Shown piece after piece: positions 1 to 8,820 of a stretch of DNA of 20,164 nucleotides. The position numbers were made by a program, and so were the translations under genes. A model generated the notes under the pieces. That model searched no databases. It had not been told where the DNA came from and was given only the letters and a program-made list of their open reading frames with translations. The first letter of the stretch is position 1. Each line of letters begins with the position of its first letter. Source of the DNA: Phaeoceros laevis (Eukaryota > Anthocerotophyta > Anthocerotopsida > Notothyladales); contig JBNGIQ010007743.1 of the NCBI GenBank assembly GCA_049999765.1, positions 1-20,164 on the forward strand. The letters are read 5' to 3'.

Positions 1-870
1 CATGGTTCCCTTCCTCCTTCAAACGTACATTTGTACTCCGTACCTTGGACGAGATGTCACCATCCCTTTCTTCTCCCACGACAAATGTATGCACCTCCTT
101 GTTCACCTCAATGCCTGCCATTGCAGGTTTAAAGAAATTTCTTGCTTGCTCCTGCAACCTTTCTCAACCTTTGAATGCTATCTAGTCCCCCCACCTACCT
201 GCTTCTGCGTACATATTGGCATGAGCAAACATACAGAGGCATCCGAAGGATCCAGCTCAAGCAGACGTTCAAAACACCGTCACGGTGTTCCCCGCTATAT
301 GTCCCCATTACGCTTGCAAGCACTCAGCAACGACATCAACCCAACAGCATCTTTTTCGCACCCAGCTGATTTCAGCATCTTCTCTGCTTCACCCAAATGG
401 CCTACCCGCCCGCCCAAGAAGATCAACCATGCACACATAATGCCTGTTGGGTCAAGCCCGTGCTGGCTGAACACCAGTCAGCATCATCTCGTCGAAACAG
501 GCTGTAGCATCGTGGCCTTCATTATCTCTTAGACTACCGTACCCCACTTATCATGGCATTCCATGTTGCCGCATCCCTTGTGGACAGACTGTCAAACAGC
601 TTGCGTGCATCTTCCAACTGGCCATATTTTGCATACATATTTACGATGCAAGTTCCCAGTACTACGTCACCTTCAAGCAGTCCGGTTTTTGCAATCCCTG
701 AATGCAGCTGCCTGCCCTGCTGTAGAGCACCAGCACTTGCACAAGCTTTCACTGACAGGAGGCAAGTAAACATAAGACTCTTGGCCAGACTGTGGAACAG
801 CTTGCGTGCACTTTCCAACTGGCCACACTTTGCATACCCGGCGATCATTTGACTGTACCGAGCCACAAGG
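1..870 (-). pseudogene. PLS-class PPR gene remnant, E/E+ region, cut by window edge
   Basis: Read on the minus strand, this stretch is a decayed pentatricopeptide repeat protein of the organelle RNA-editing kind. From right to left I see two PPR motifs (IAGYAKCGQLESARKLF and MYAKYGQLEDARKLFDSL), then WNAMISG followed by a stop near 534. In other frames come DATACFDEMMLTGVQP, CMVDLLGRAGR, AEKMLKSAGCEKDAVG with LLSACKRNGD, LLELDPSDAS, NMYAEAGRWGD, and finally GIEVNKEVHTFVVGEE, which is the E/E+ signature. The order is that of an intact gene, but at least four frame changes, several stops and two missing blocks (inside a PPR near 750, and between GVQP and CMVDLL) rule out a working protein. A DYW domain, if it existed, lies left of the window. 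The right limit is uncertain, since homology fades after about 870. Motif identification is confident; the exact breakpoints are not. Confidence 0.85.
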
Positions 871-923
871 AGACTCCAAGTCTTGAAACGTTTTGACATA
901 CAAAGAGCAGTAGGACTGGCAGC

Positions 924-930
924 TATATAA
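924..930 (+). promoter_or_regulatory. TATA box of the 1054 gene
   Basis: The sequence CTATATAAGG is a near-consensus plant TATA box about 125 bp before the ATG at 1054. It predicts a transcription start near 955-965 and a leader of roughly 90-100 nt. It lies just upstream, in this gene's direction, of the recognisable part of the antisense PPR remnant. Confidence 0.55.
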
Positions 931-976
931 GGACATAAAGGTGCACTGGACAGACGACAATCCTTTAAGAGAGTTT

Positions 977-1022
977 GCAAGTTTGCCACCATATGCAAGT
1001 TTGCCACCATATGCAAGTTTGC
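977..1022. repeat. 18-bp tandem repeat in the leader of the 1054 gene
   Basis: The unit GCAAGTTTGCCACCATAT occurs at 977-994 and 995-1012, followed by the first ten bases again at 1013-1022. The two full copies are identical, so the duplication is recent. It falls between the proposed TATA box and the ATG, so it would be transcribed as 5' leader. Each unit contains CCACCATATG, but no ATG in it opens a long frame. Confidence 0.9.
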
Positions 1023-1053
1023 GAAGCAAGCTTGAGAGCTCTCACTAAATAAT

Positions 1054-2399
1054 ATGGCTACACCAGAAATGCCGCTAAGCACCGTGCTCGTCGCCCAAAG
1101 CTCAATCAAGGACAAAATGAGGGAGTTGAAAGAGGATAAGTGTAACGGGCTTCCCGAAATTGGACTTCAAGGAGAGAAAGAATCGGAAACGCAAAGCATT
1201 GCATCTCAAGAGCATCCCGGCCATAAAGCACTAGAGGGTGCTTGCTTTAAATTTAAGTTGTTCGCAGCCAACCGTTTTGTGGACAAGTATGTAGTTAAGA
1301 GTGTCGAGGCTATGCTCGGGTTTAAGCCTGCAGGATCTGAAAACAAACAATCTTCCAGAAACCGGGAGGCTGTATTCTCTCCAGAGAGGTACTATGATGG
1401 CGAGGATGCATCTAAAACGTCAAACAAGAAAAGGAGTCGGCGTGAAGATGCAGAGTCTGTCGAGTATAGGAAGAAGTCCAGACTTCCTTCTCTGAAGAAG
1501 AGGCCATGGGATATCGAAACTGATACAGATGAGGTGATGCCGTCTAGCTCTGAGGTCCCAGTGCCTGTTTCCATCCCTAAACGGAAATGGAAATATGGTA
1601 CAAGGGCCAAAAAAGCCAAGGAGATACCCCGGATGGATGTGGAGGATGCAGCTGGTGATAAGTGCAATGAGGACGAAACCGTGAGAACTCTGAAGGCAGC
1701 TTCTCCAACAGAAGAACAGCCTTCAGCTGCAATAGTCGACCAGTCACATGTGGCTAGCCATGCAACTTCGGAAAAACAGTGCATAAAATCAGATGAACGC
1801 GTTCCCTGTGAATTTGACTACATTAAGGACGTTCCGAGGAGGAGAATCCGCAACTTCCCCAAATTGCCTGCATCCGAGGGGACACATGAAGGAACTCAAA
1901 GTACATCAGACAATTTGAAATCACATGCAAGCTTCCTAAATGTCGCTGCACCAAGTTTCGAAAAATGGAAATAGCTGATTCGATATTACTTAGTCTAGTG
2001 TTTCTAGATTTGCATGGACAAAATGTTGCTCTGTTTCTCACAGCAAGTCGAGTGAAGATAGATGAAGATGCGGCATATCTTCAGCAACAGGCATGTGAGA
2101 AGGGTGACATTGCAAGAAGACTTCGTGCGAAGAGTATTCAAAAGCTTGCTGAATTCGAAGGCAAAATGCATGCGGCACAAGCATCCATTTTGAAGGGTGA
2201 AGTAGACCAGCAAACATACACTACGTCGTTAAATCTGGCGAGGAGGAGTTTCCGGCTGATGAGAATCAAGTCCCACATGAGGAGTTTCCGGCTGATGAGA
2301 ATCAAGACCTACAGGCACATGGGGATCGCGACAAGGAAAGAAGAGCAACTTCAAGTTGAAGGATGGAATTTTAGTGTACAATTAAGAATAGTCATATGA
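1054..2399 (+). CDS. unrecognised basic, nuclear-type protein (two exons)
   Basis: I do not recognise this family. The first exon reads from ATG 1054. It is rich in K/R/E/S and carries several candidate nuclear localisation clusters: KKRSRR near residue 125, KKRPW near 148, PKRKWK near 175 and RAKKAK near 184. A short conserved-looking block, EFDYIKDVPRRRIRNFPKLP, follows at about 252-272. The uninterrupted frame stops at 1974, but a strong acceptor (ctgtttctcacag) ends at 2043, and a donor at 1955 joins it in phase. Splicing out 1955-2043 (89 bp) gives 418 aa and adds a helical, probably coiled stretch (AAYLQQQACEKGDIARRLRA). The donor (A|GTTTCG) is weak, so the junction is provisional. The tail after about 2230 is doubtful: a neighbouring frame there reads as an ordinary acidic tail. 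TATA box at 924 and poly(A) signal at 2462 frame the unit. A chromatin or transcription role is only a guess from composition. Confidence 0.6.
2243..2306. repeat. 36-bp tandem duplication in exon 2 of the 1054 gene
   Basis: A 36-bp unit beginning GAGGAGTTTCCGGCTGATGA starts at 2243 and again at 2279. The second copy is identical for its first 28 bases and then diverges. Because 36 is a multiple of three, every frame stays open or closed as before. It adds twelve residues: SFRLMRIK repeated in the assigned frame, EEFPADENQ repeated in the acidic alternative frame. Confidence 0.9.
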
Positions 2400-2461
2400 A
2401 GATTTCGAGACTTTTTAAGCTTAAGTGTAGCTTGTAGCTCTTTTGGACCCATCAAGCACAT

Positions 2462-2467
2462 AATAAA
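2462..2467 (+). terminator. poly(A) signal AATAAA of the 1054 gene
   Basis: An exact AATAAA lies 63 bp after the stop at 2399, within an A/T-rich stretch. Its spacing fits a plant near-upstream element, and it argues that the 1054 transcript ends here rather than running on to 3201. Confidence 0.5.
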
Positions 2468-2562
2468 GATTCTTCTTCCCAAATTGCAACTTGCAATTAT
2501 GTTATGGTCCATCCTCTATGGCTAGTTTGTCAAATGAGACAAAATTTATTGCCTGCGGAAGA

Positions 2563-2568
2563 TATAAA
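2563..2568 (+). promoter_or_regulatory. possible TATA box before the 2592-3201 frames
   Basis: GATATAAACA is a fair TATA match. It sits about 135 bp before the ATG at 2698 and about 100 bp after the preceding poly(A) signal. It is the only support, beyond open frames, for a separate transcription unit in 2590-3201. Confidence 0.3.
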
Positions 2569-2850
2569 CACATGTAACTAACAATAATGTAGTGGATTGC
2601 ATCTGTCAGCAAATCAAACTAGGAGCCTTTCTACTTGTTACCCCATACGCCATTCTGTCTATAACATTTTTACATTTTTATGTTCAGGTGATTGTCATGA
2701 AGCATCAAATATATCCGTCTTGTGTCAATATCTGCGAGTTCCTGCAAGGGAGCACTTACGCGGTCGCTGGCAACCAGAGGAAAACGTTCTATGACAACAT
2801 TTCTGTTTCAGGCGTCTTGAAGATAGCCACGTGGGGGATGCTAAGAAGTA

Positions 2851-3201
2851 ATGACCTGTGTTGCTCAAGTCACAAAAAATCTAGCGGTTTTTCTAAGTAT
2901 TGTCAAGACTGGCCTGGTAGACAGGATGGTGAGGACACCTGAACTTGACGAATTGTTCTATCGCCGAACATTGAGCAAACACGGCAGGGTAAAAGCATCC
3001 CTGCAGGCCATGCCAGGACGAGTTAAGTTTGTTAAGTCTTCTTCATCAAGCTCCGGACTGAAGCTTCGTGGACTCTTCCAGCAAAACAAAATGTGGAGGA
3101 CAGATACTTGCCATACCTTGACCGGAAAGGAGATCCTCACGTCACGTCATCCTGAATATCGCATCTTGAAAATCAAGGAGGGTGCTGAGGACTTGTACTG
3201 A
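2851..3201 (+). CDS. hypothetical protein, probably the last exon of an unresolved gene
   Basis: An open frame of 116 codons ends 26 bp short of the convergent LRR-kinase stop. It is basic, with a serine run (KSSSSSSGLK) near residue 62, and has no motif I know. From about VDRMVRTPELDELFYRR onward the composition looks like a real protein; the first 20 residues look like read-through of non-coding sequence. Another frame (2592-2942) overlaps it, and from its internal ATG at 2698 reads MKHQIYPSCVNICEFLQ. The two may be exons of one gene, but I could not join them: the donor at 2848 and the acceptors at 2872 or 2897 give too short an intron or a stop. It could also be the far 3' part of the 1054 gene, or simply non-coding. 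Confidence 0.3.
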   Translation: MTCVAQVTKNLAVFLSIVKTGLVDRMVRTPELDELFYRRTLSKHGRVKASLQAMPGRVKFVKSSSSSSGLKLRGLFQQNKMWRTDTCHTLTGKEILTSRHPEYRILKIKEGAEDLY

Positions 3202-3227
3202 AAAACTCCTTTGGTAAGCAGGATCCC

Positions 3228-6200
3228 TCACAAGGTAAAAGCGCTCCTGTCAGCCATGCCACTCAGCCTGCTTTGTTTTTCCGGCTGAGTTGCTGGGTGA
3301 GTGACAAAAGGCTGGCAAGGTAGCAGCGGAAAGACAGAGTGGTGCCTTGCCGGTGATTCAAACTGGCTGTCAACAGAAGTGGAATCAGATTGGTACTCAA
3401 ATGTGGAATCAGGCTGCTGCCTGAGTGCCAATAACTCGCTCAGCACCTCGGCCATGAATGGTCTCTCCCTGGGATCTCCCTTCAGGCATCGGATAGCCAG
3501 CCTTCCCACTTCCCAGATTGAGTGGTACCCACTTTCAGACTCGAATGTGTCGTAGAGTGCTGGATCCACTAGCCTATGGAAGTCACCTGAGTGAATGAGG
3601 CGAATGGCGAGACTGCTGAGGATGACCTCTTCTTTCTCCCCTCTGCAGCGATCCACTGCAGCTTGAGCAGAGATGAGCTCCAGCAACACCACGCCGAAAG
3701 CAAACACATCGCTTTTGCCAGTCAGCTGGTAGCTGGAGAAGTAGTCCGGGTCCATGTATCCAACAGTGCCTTGAATTTTCGGGGCGGTGATGTGGGTGGC
3801 ATCCAAAGCCGGAGCCAGCTTCGAAACTCCAAAGTCCGTCACCTTAGCATTTAGGTTTTCATCCAGCAGCACATTTGCAGACTTGACGTCGAGATGGTAG
3901 ATGGGGGGGTTCGCCGAGGAATGGAGGTAGGTGAGAGCATCCGCTGTTTGAACTGCAATCCTCAGGCGCTGTCTCCAGGTCAATGGAACATACTGGTCTG
4001 GTCTCGTGCATTGCAGGTGCTCCTCCAGGGTTCCTGGTCTCTTCCACCGAAGGTGCTCCTCCAGGTTGCCATTAGGAACGTACTCGAACACAAGCAGCGC
4101 AATTTTCTTTTCCAAGCAGCAGCCCAGGAGCTTGACAAGGTTGCGGTGATGCACCTGCGACAGGATCTTCACCTCGTTCAAGAATTGGAGCTTGTGCTCT
4201 GCAGTCGCCTCCCGCTTACTCCGCTTGATAGCCACAGTAGTTCCATCTGCCAGTACCCCTCTGTAAACTAGGCCAAAACCGCCTTCCCCTATTTGGCAGC
4301 TCTCTGAGAAATTGTTTGTGGCTCTACGTAGGTCTTGGAGGGACATCAGAGTAGTGGCGGTTTCCCTGTCTAGCAGCTGAGCGATCAAGTCTTCGTCCTG
4401 CTGGTGCTTCTTGGAGTAAGCTCTCCAACGCCAAGCCAGTAACAGGAAACTCAGCGCCGACATGAGGACAGATGCACCAACAACTGTCAGGAGCTTCCAG
4501 GGCACAGGCTTACCTGCATTTACCATTATCAGAGTGTCATCAACGTCTGGTCTCTAGGAGTGACTGGGATGTGCAGCGACAATTGACTTCGGATCTTTGA
4601 TCTACAAAACTATAGCAGTTGAGGAGCAACATTACCTGGGCGTGGACACTGTTTGAGACCGGCAGCACCACAAAGCTCCCGATTCCCACCAGAGAAGAAG
4701 AAGCTGACATTCACTGTCAATCTGGGAAGGTTGGGCACCGGTCCACTAAGATTGTTGTTGGATACATCCAGGTATGTCAGGTTGAGCATCTCACTAAAGC
4801 CAGGTGGAATTTCGCCCCACAGCTGATTGTTGGACAAGTTCACATATTTGAGGGCTCGCAAATAAGTCCCAGTGAAAATGGGAAAAGCTTCGGTGAGATT
4901 CCCTGTCAAATTGCTGTTGCTAAGGTCCAGCACCTCAAGCAGGTACAACTTGCTTGCTGAAGAGGGCAGTGTACCTGTCGCAAGGTTGTTGCTCAGCCGC
5001 AGCTCCCCCAAGGCTGTGTACGAGTCAACAATGACCTGCAAAGTGGACTCAGACCCGGTGCTCAAGTTCAAGGCGTTGTTACTGACGTCCAGTGCTTGCA
5101 AGCCCGTCCAGATTCTAGGCCCCACTGGAATGTCCCCCCAAAATCCGTTCTTCTTCAGGCGCAATTCCTTCAGTCTTGGCAGCTTTTCTAAGAGCATGGC
5201 AGATATGTCCCCCTGGAGCAGATTGTTGCTCAAGTCGAGTGTCTGAAGCTGCATTTCTTCGGGTTTGAAGGACAGAAACTCCGTATATAGGTCTGAGTTA
5301 TTGAGGCCTTGCCCAAACATGTGGATGCTTCCAGTCAACAAATTGCCTGACAGATTGAAGTACTCCATCCCCTTTGTCAGCATCTGAGAAGGGAAGCTGC
5401 CGTTGAGCCGATTATCAGACAGGTCGACCCTCTGCATTTGATCATTCCATGTCCCCGTAGGTATCTTCCCTTGCAGACAATTGGAAGCGAGGTTCAGGTC
5501 CGTCAGACTGGCTATTTCTGTGATCGTCGAAGGTATCTCGCCGTCCAGACAGTTAGAAGCAAGGTTCAGCTCTTTGAGATTGGACATGCCCACGATCCCC
5601 CGAGGAATCTCCCCGCTCAAGTTGTTGAAAGAGAGGGCCAAGGAGACTAGATTTGACATAGAGCCGATCTCACTGGGCATACTCCCCCTTAGGCTGTTGT
5701 AGGACACGTCCAGGTCCAGGAGATTGGACAGCTTTGCAATGGAAGGAGGTATCGCTCCTTCCAGTCTGTTTCTGGACAAGTCCAACGACTGCAGATCAGA
5801 CATATTAGCGATCCCAACTGGTATTTCTCCCGTCAACTTATTCTCTGACAAGTCCAAGAAACGCACATTCTTCAACCTCTCAAATGCAGGCGCCTTTTCG
5901 CTGAAGAGATTGTGCCTGAGCTGGAGCTGCGTCAAACTTGTGAGGTTCTCCAGACCTGATAACGTTCCAGAAAGGTGGTTGTACCCAAGATCCAGGTTTG
6001 TAAGATTCTGCAAACCAGTCAGGTTCGGAATTCTGCCAGAGAGCGAATTGTTGAACAGGTACAAGACTTCCAGCCTCCGTAGCTCAGAGATGCTGGAAGG
6101 GATTGCTCCTGCTAGATCATTGCTGTAAAGCTGCAATGACTTCAAGCACTTTGCCTTGGAGATCTGCTCAGGAATGGGACCGGAAAACCTGTTTCCAGAC

Positions 6201-6760
6201 AAATTTAAATCCTCCAGAACTTGCAGATCTAAAGAACGCAGACTCTCAATTAGACTCCCGCTGAGCTCATTCCCTTCAAGCCTCAATGTTTTCAAGCGCT
6301 TGGCATTGGCAAGGTTCGAAGGAATGGGACCAGAAAAGCTGTTGTCAGAAAGATCCAAAGACTCCAGGTTTGGAAGAGAACCCAGAAATCCAGGGATGGG
6401 ACCAGAAAAGCTGTTACTACTGAGAACCAAAGACTGAAGGCTTTGGAGTGATCCTAGAATGCTAGGCAGAGTGCCTTCGAAGTGCATAGCCTCAAGATCG
6501 AGGCTGGAGACATTAACAGACCCATCCTGACATTTCACATTCTTCCAACCACAAGGACTGTCATCGTCGGCGTTCCAATCCGTCAACTTGACACCCCACC
6601 TATCCACAATGTTCTTGAATTCAAGCAGGGTGTCTTTATCCGTGCACAGAGCCCTTGCAGTGCAGCACCTGTAGGAGAGCAATAAATAAATGTTCAACCA
6701 AATACAAGGCATGCGGATGGTCCAGTAAGTGCGTCTTGATGTTGCACCACTCATTGCCAT
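3228..6760 (-). CDS. LRR receptor kinase with WAK-like, non-RD kinase domain
   Basis: A single-pass plasma-membrane receptor kinase of 1136 aa in two exons: 6760-4636 and 4513-3228, with intron 4514-4635 (122 bp, donor CCAG|GTAATG, acceptor TGCAG|GTAAGC, phase 1). The N terminus holds a signal peptide (hydrophobic stretch near IWLNIYLLLSY) and an LRR N-cap with the paired-Cys DSPCGWKNVKC. Then come 24 LRRs of the plant LxGxIP type (about residues 88-690), with a short insertion after LRR 17 (near MFGQGLNNSDLY), and a C-cap ELCGAAGLKQC. The membrane segment is about 714-736. The kinase domain has the glycine loop GEGGFGLVY, VAIK Lys near 805, alpha-C Glu near 822, DFG near 935 and GTVGYMDPDY. 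The catalytic loop reads HLDVKS, not HRDVKS. The kinase is WAK-like in style (NPPIYHLDVKSANVLLDE). A 12-residue duplication lies after the hinge. The start could also be Met3 or Met17. Ligand unknown. Structure confident; subfamily less so. Confidence 0.9.
3891..3893 (-). other. catalytic-loop codon CTC (Leu) in place of Arg: non-RD kinase
   Basis: On the minus strand the loop reads TAC CAT CTC GAC GTC AAG, giving YHLDVK. The WAK-like gene at 12957-15444 has CGC at this place. The Asp that acts in catalysis, the Lys, the alpha-C Glu and DFG are all kept, so the kinase is not obviously dead. Loss of the Arg before the catalytic Asp defines non-RD kinases, a class rich in plant immune receptors. 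Confidence 0.85.
4000..4071. repeat. 36-bp tandem duplication in the kinase exon
   Basis: Two 36-bp copies, 4000-4035 and 4036-4071, share GGTCTC and the block AGGTGCTCCTCCAGG (4015-4029 and 4051-4065), with several differences between. On the coding strand they encode LEEHLRWKRPGT and LEEHLQCTRPDQ, inserting twelve residues in the alpha-D region beyond the kinase hinge. The WAK-like kinase nearby has only one such block. Frame is kept. Confidence 0.85.
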
Positions 6761-7785
6761 TTTGTTCAGCTAGCTTAGCTGCACTATTTGCTGAGCTCCT
6801 TCCATTTCTTCCTGCCCTAGCCACACCACACACCCATGCCTGGTCAGCCTTCCTTGAGACCTTTGAGGAGGAATAAGACTTAGTCTCATCACTTGTCATC
6901 ATTACATCATGTTCATCATATTTGGGACAATGTCCACTAGCTAGAATATGTCGGAGTGCGCGCTGAGGTTGTTACATCCGAAAGTGTGGATTCCATTTGG
7001 GGGTCGGGGGTTCAAAACACCATACAATTTTTTAGAACGATCATGATGACGTAAGTTGATGCTTTTTGGGCCAAGTATTACAGCTCATCCAACCCAAAAT
7101 TGAAACGAAACAATATAGCTGTTTATCCATAAAAGAGCCAGAATTTGCCATAATATCTTAGTTGCCGGAATCCTGAAATGAATCTCTGGTTTTTATCTTG
7201 AGGTAAGTCAAAATTGCATGTCGCGTAACTCGGGTTCTCGAGGAAAGGAAAAAAAACTCGAGCAAAGGAAAAAAAAATCTTACCTTAGTAAGATCCCAGT
7301 AAGATTCCTTGTTCCAATTTTTGCAGGTTTGTACAAAAAAAGGTCCCATAATACCCATATCATAATAAGACCTACATGATAATGTATGTGACATAAATGA
7401 TAAATGACACCCGCTTTAATTCTTACGTAATTATCTAATAAATTGGAACAACGACTCGCATTCAGATTTAACTCGTTTGTTTCAGATTGCCGTTCTGCCC
7501 GAACTTACCCTGTATAACGACATTGAAACAGACCACGAAAGGGAAGGTCAAGGGCACGGCCAAAGTGGAAACCTTTTGGTCTTGCACGTTTGGTAGAGAA
7601 TAGCTGGTGTCAGCAAGTTTGCTACCTCCTTCCAGTCTGGGCACTGGTAAATCACGTGAGAAATTCCTTCCTCCTTTGGAATCGGAAAACAGGAACAGCA
7701 GTGACCTAAACTTAGAGCAAGCAGGCATTGAATTGCAGGTGGGGGGTAAACAGCACCTGCAGATGGCGAACAGAGTCTCAACAAT
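6761..7785. other. spacer between divergent LRR-kinase and ubinuclein-like genes
   Basis: No credible coding exon was found in about 1 kb. It should hold the promoters of both flanking genes, which point away from each other, yet no clear TATA box is seen next to either start; TATAAC near 7513 is a weak candidate for the plus-strand gene. Contents of note are a tRNA B-box-like string near 7009, an imperfect 20-bp A-rich tandem repeat at 7237-7277 and a possible retroelement zinc-knuckle remnant on the minus strand at 7560-7760. Confidence 0.6.
7237..7277. repeat. 20-bp A-rich tandem repeat
   Basis: Two near-identical units, CTCGAGGAAAGGAAAAAAAA (7237-7256) and the same with one G-to-C change and one extra A (7257-7277). 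Each starts with the palindrome CTCGAG. It lies in non-coding spacer. Confidence 0.85.
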
Positions 7786-8820
7786 ATGGTCAACTCAAGT
7801 GCTGCGATGCGTATCCAGGAAGTGAAGGGCTCTGGGAGTCCAAAGTGGCACGAGATCCTCAGATCCTTGCCCAGTTCCGTTCCTGCACACAAGCGGCTCA
7901 CAAGGGCAGGGGTACCTGGTGCACCAGCTGCCTCCGGAAGCCCTGACTCTCCCAGGCAACGTTTCTACGTCGAGCTCAAGGACGGGGAAACCACGACGAT
8001 CTGCATGAGGGAGATGCTGAAGGCGGAAGCCCTAAAAAATGCGTCTGCCGCCCCTCCTGCAGGGTCAGAGCCAGCTCCGGAATCAGTCACAACTGTCACA
8101 ACACACAAGGATCAACCTCTTCTAAGCACCTGCGGTAGTCGTCGCTTCACCAACGTGATGGACAAGATTGACGGGTTTTACAGGGGAGCTGCCAGTGACG
8201 GGGAGGATTCTCAGGGTCCTGAAGTAAAAGGGTATGACACAGATGACTCCTTCATAGATGACACTGAACTGAATGACTATTTCACATCGGGAAAAGACAT
8301 GACACAGAGGTACCGCGGGTTCTACATTCACAGAGGGCAATTCGAGCCAGTAGTGCCTGACGAACCTACTGAACCTGTATCAAAGAAGAGGAAACGCGCA
8401 GATGTAACGCAGCCAGCACGGGGCAGCACTCCAAAGAAGAGAAAACTAAAAGATAGTCAGTCTCCAGCTGTGGCTACGACAAGGAAGGGAAAGAATGCAA
8501 TCAAGCCTGGGGTTAATCCTGCGAAGCCACAAAATGTGAAGAAGCCATCTGAGATTGTAAAACAAACGACCAAAGATGTGAAGCAGCCTCCCAAAGCTAC
8601 TCAAGCAAAACGAAAGGCGAACACAGCTGTGAAGGAAAAACCGAAAGCTACGGTTGCTCCTCTAAAGAAACACAAAGCCATAGGTGAAGAGAAGCCACTG
8701 GCTGCCGCGGCCGCTCCGAAGCGGGTGTATCGGAGAGTTCAAACGGAGGAAGGTGGTGCTGCTCAGCAAATAGGAAAGCGCAAATATGCTTCGGATAAGC
8801 CCCCTAAAAAAGAAGTCTAG
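7786..8820 (+). CDS. ubinuclein/HPC2-related (HRD) protein, short form with H1-like tail
   Basis: Ubinucleins are subunits of the HIRA complex, which deposits histone H3.3 outside replication. Two landmarks support the call. The first is RFYVELKDGETTTI near residues 59-72, matching the plant ubinuclein N-terminal block (VELRPGETTI type). The second is the HPC2-related domain, about 119-190: FTNVMDKIDGFYRG, then YDTDDSFIDDTELNDYF and YRGFYIHRGQFEP. Plant ubinucleins are usually about 700 aa with a C-terminal middle domain that contacts H3-H4. This frame is only 344 aa, and after the HRD it has NLS-like KKRKR (200) and PKKRKLK (216) and then a long Lys/Ala/Pro-rich tail resembling a histone H1 C terminus. 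No intron is needed anywhere, and there is only 380 bp before the convergent HSP60 gene, too little for the missing domain. Met8 is an alternative start. It may be a truncated retrocopy or a specialised short form. Confidence 0.75.
   Translation: MVNSSAAMRIQEVKGSGSPKWHEILRSLPSSVPAHKRLTRAGVPGAPAASGSPDSPRQRFYVELKDGETTTICMREMLKAEALKNASAAPPAGSEPAPESVTTVTTHKDQPLLSTCGSRRFTNVMDKIDGFYRGAASDGEDSQGPEVKGYDTDDSFIDDTELNDYFTSGKDMTQRYRGFYIHRGQFEPVVPDEPTEPVSKKRKRADVTQPARGSTPKKRKLKDSQSPAVATTRKGKNAIKPGVNPAKPQNVKKPSEIVKQTTKDVKQPPKATQAKRKANTAVKEKPKATVAPLKKHKAIGEEKPLAAAAAPKRVYRRVQTEEGGAAQQIGKRKYASDKPPKKEV

Noticed and set aside
2-532. 176-codon plus-strand open frame
   Set aside because: The opposite strand carries clear PPR and E/E+ motifs, and this frame has no motif or protein-like composition.
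4514-4635. LRR protein and kinase as two separate genes
   Set aside because: A 122-bp phase-1 intron joins them in frame, the LRR part has a signal peptide but no membrane anchor of its own, and the kinase exon begins with the membrane segment.
5438-6437. Several 70-134-codon plus-strand frames
   Set aside because: They are antisense shadows of the regular LRR-coding repeats.
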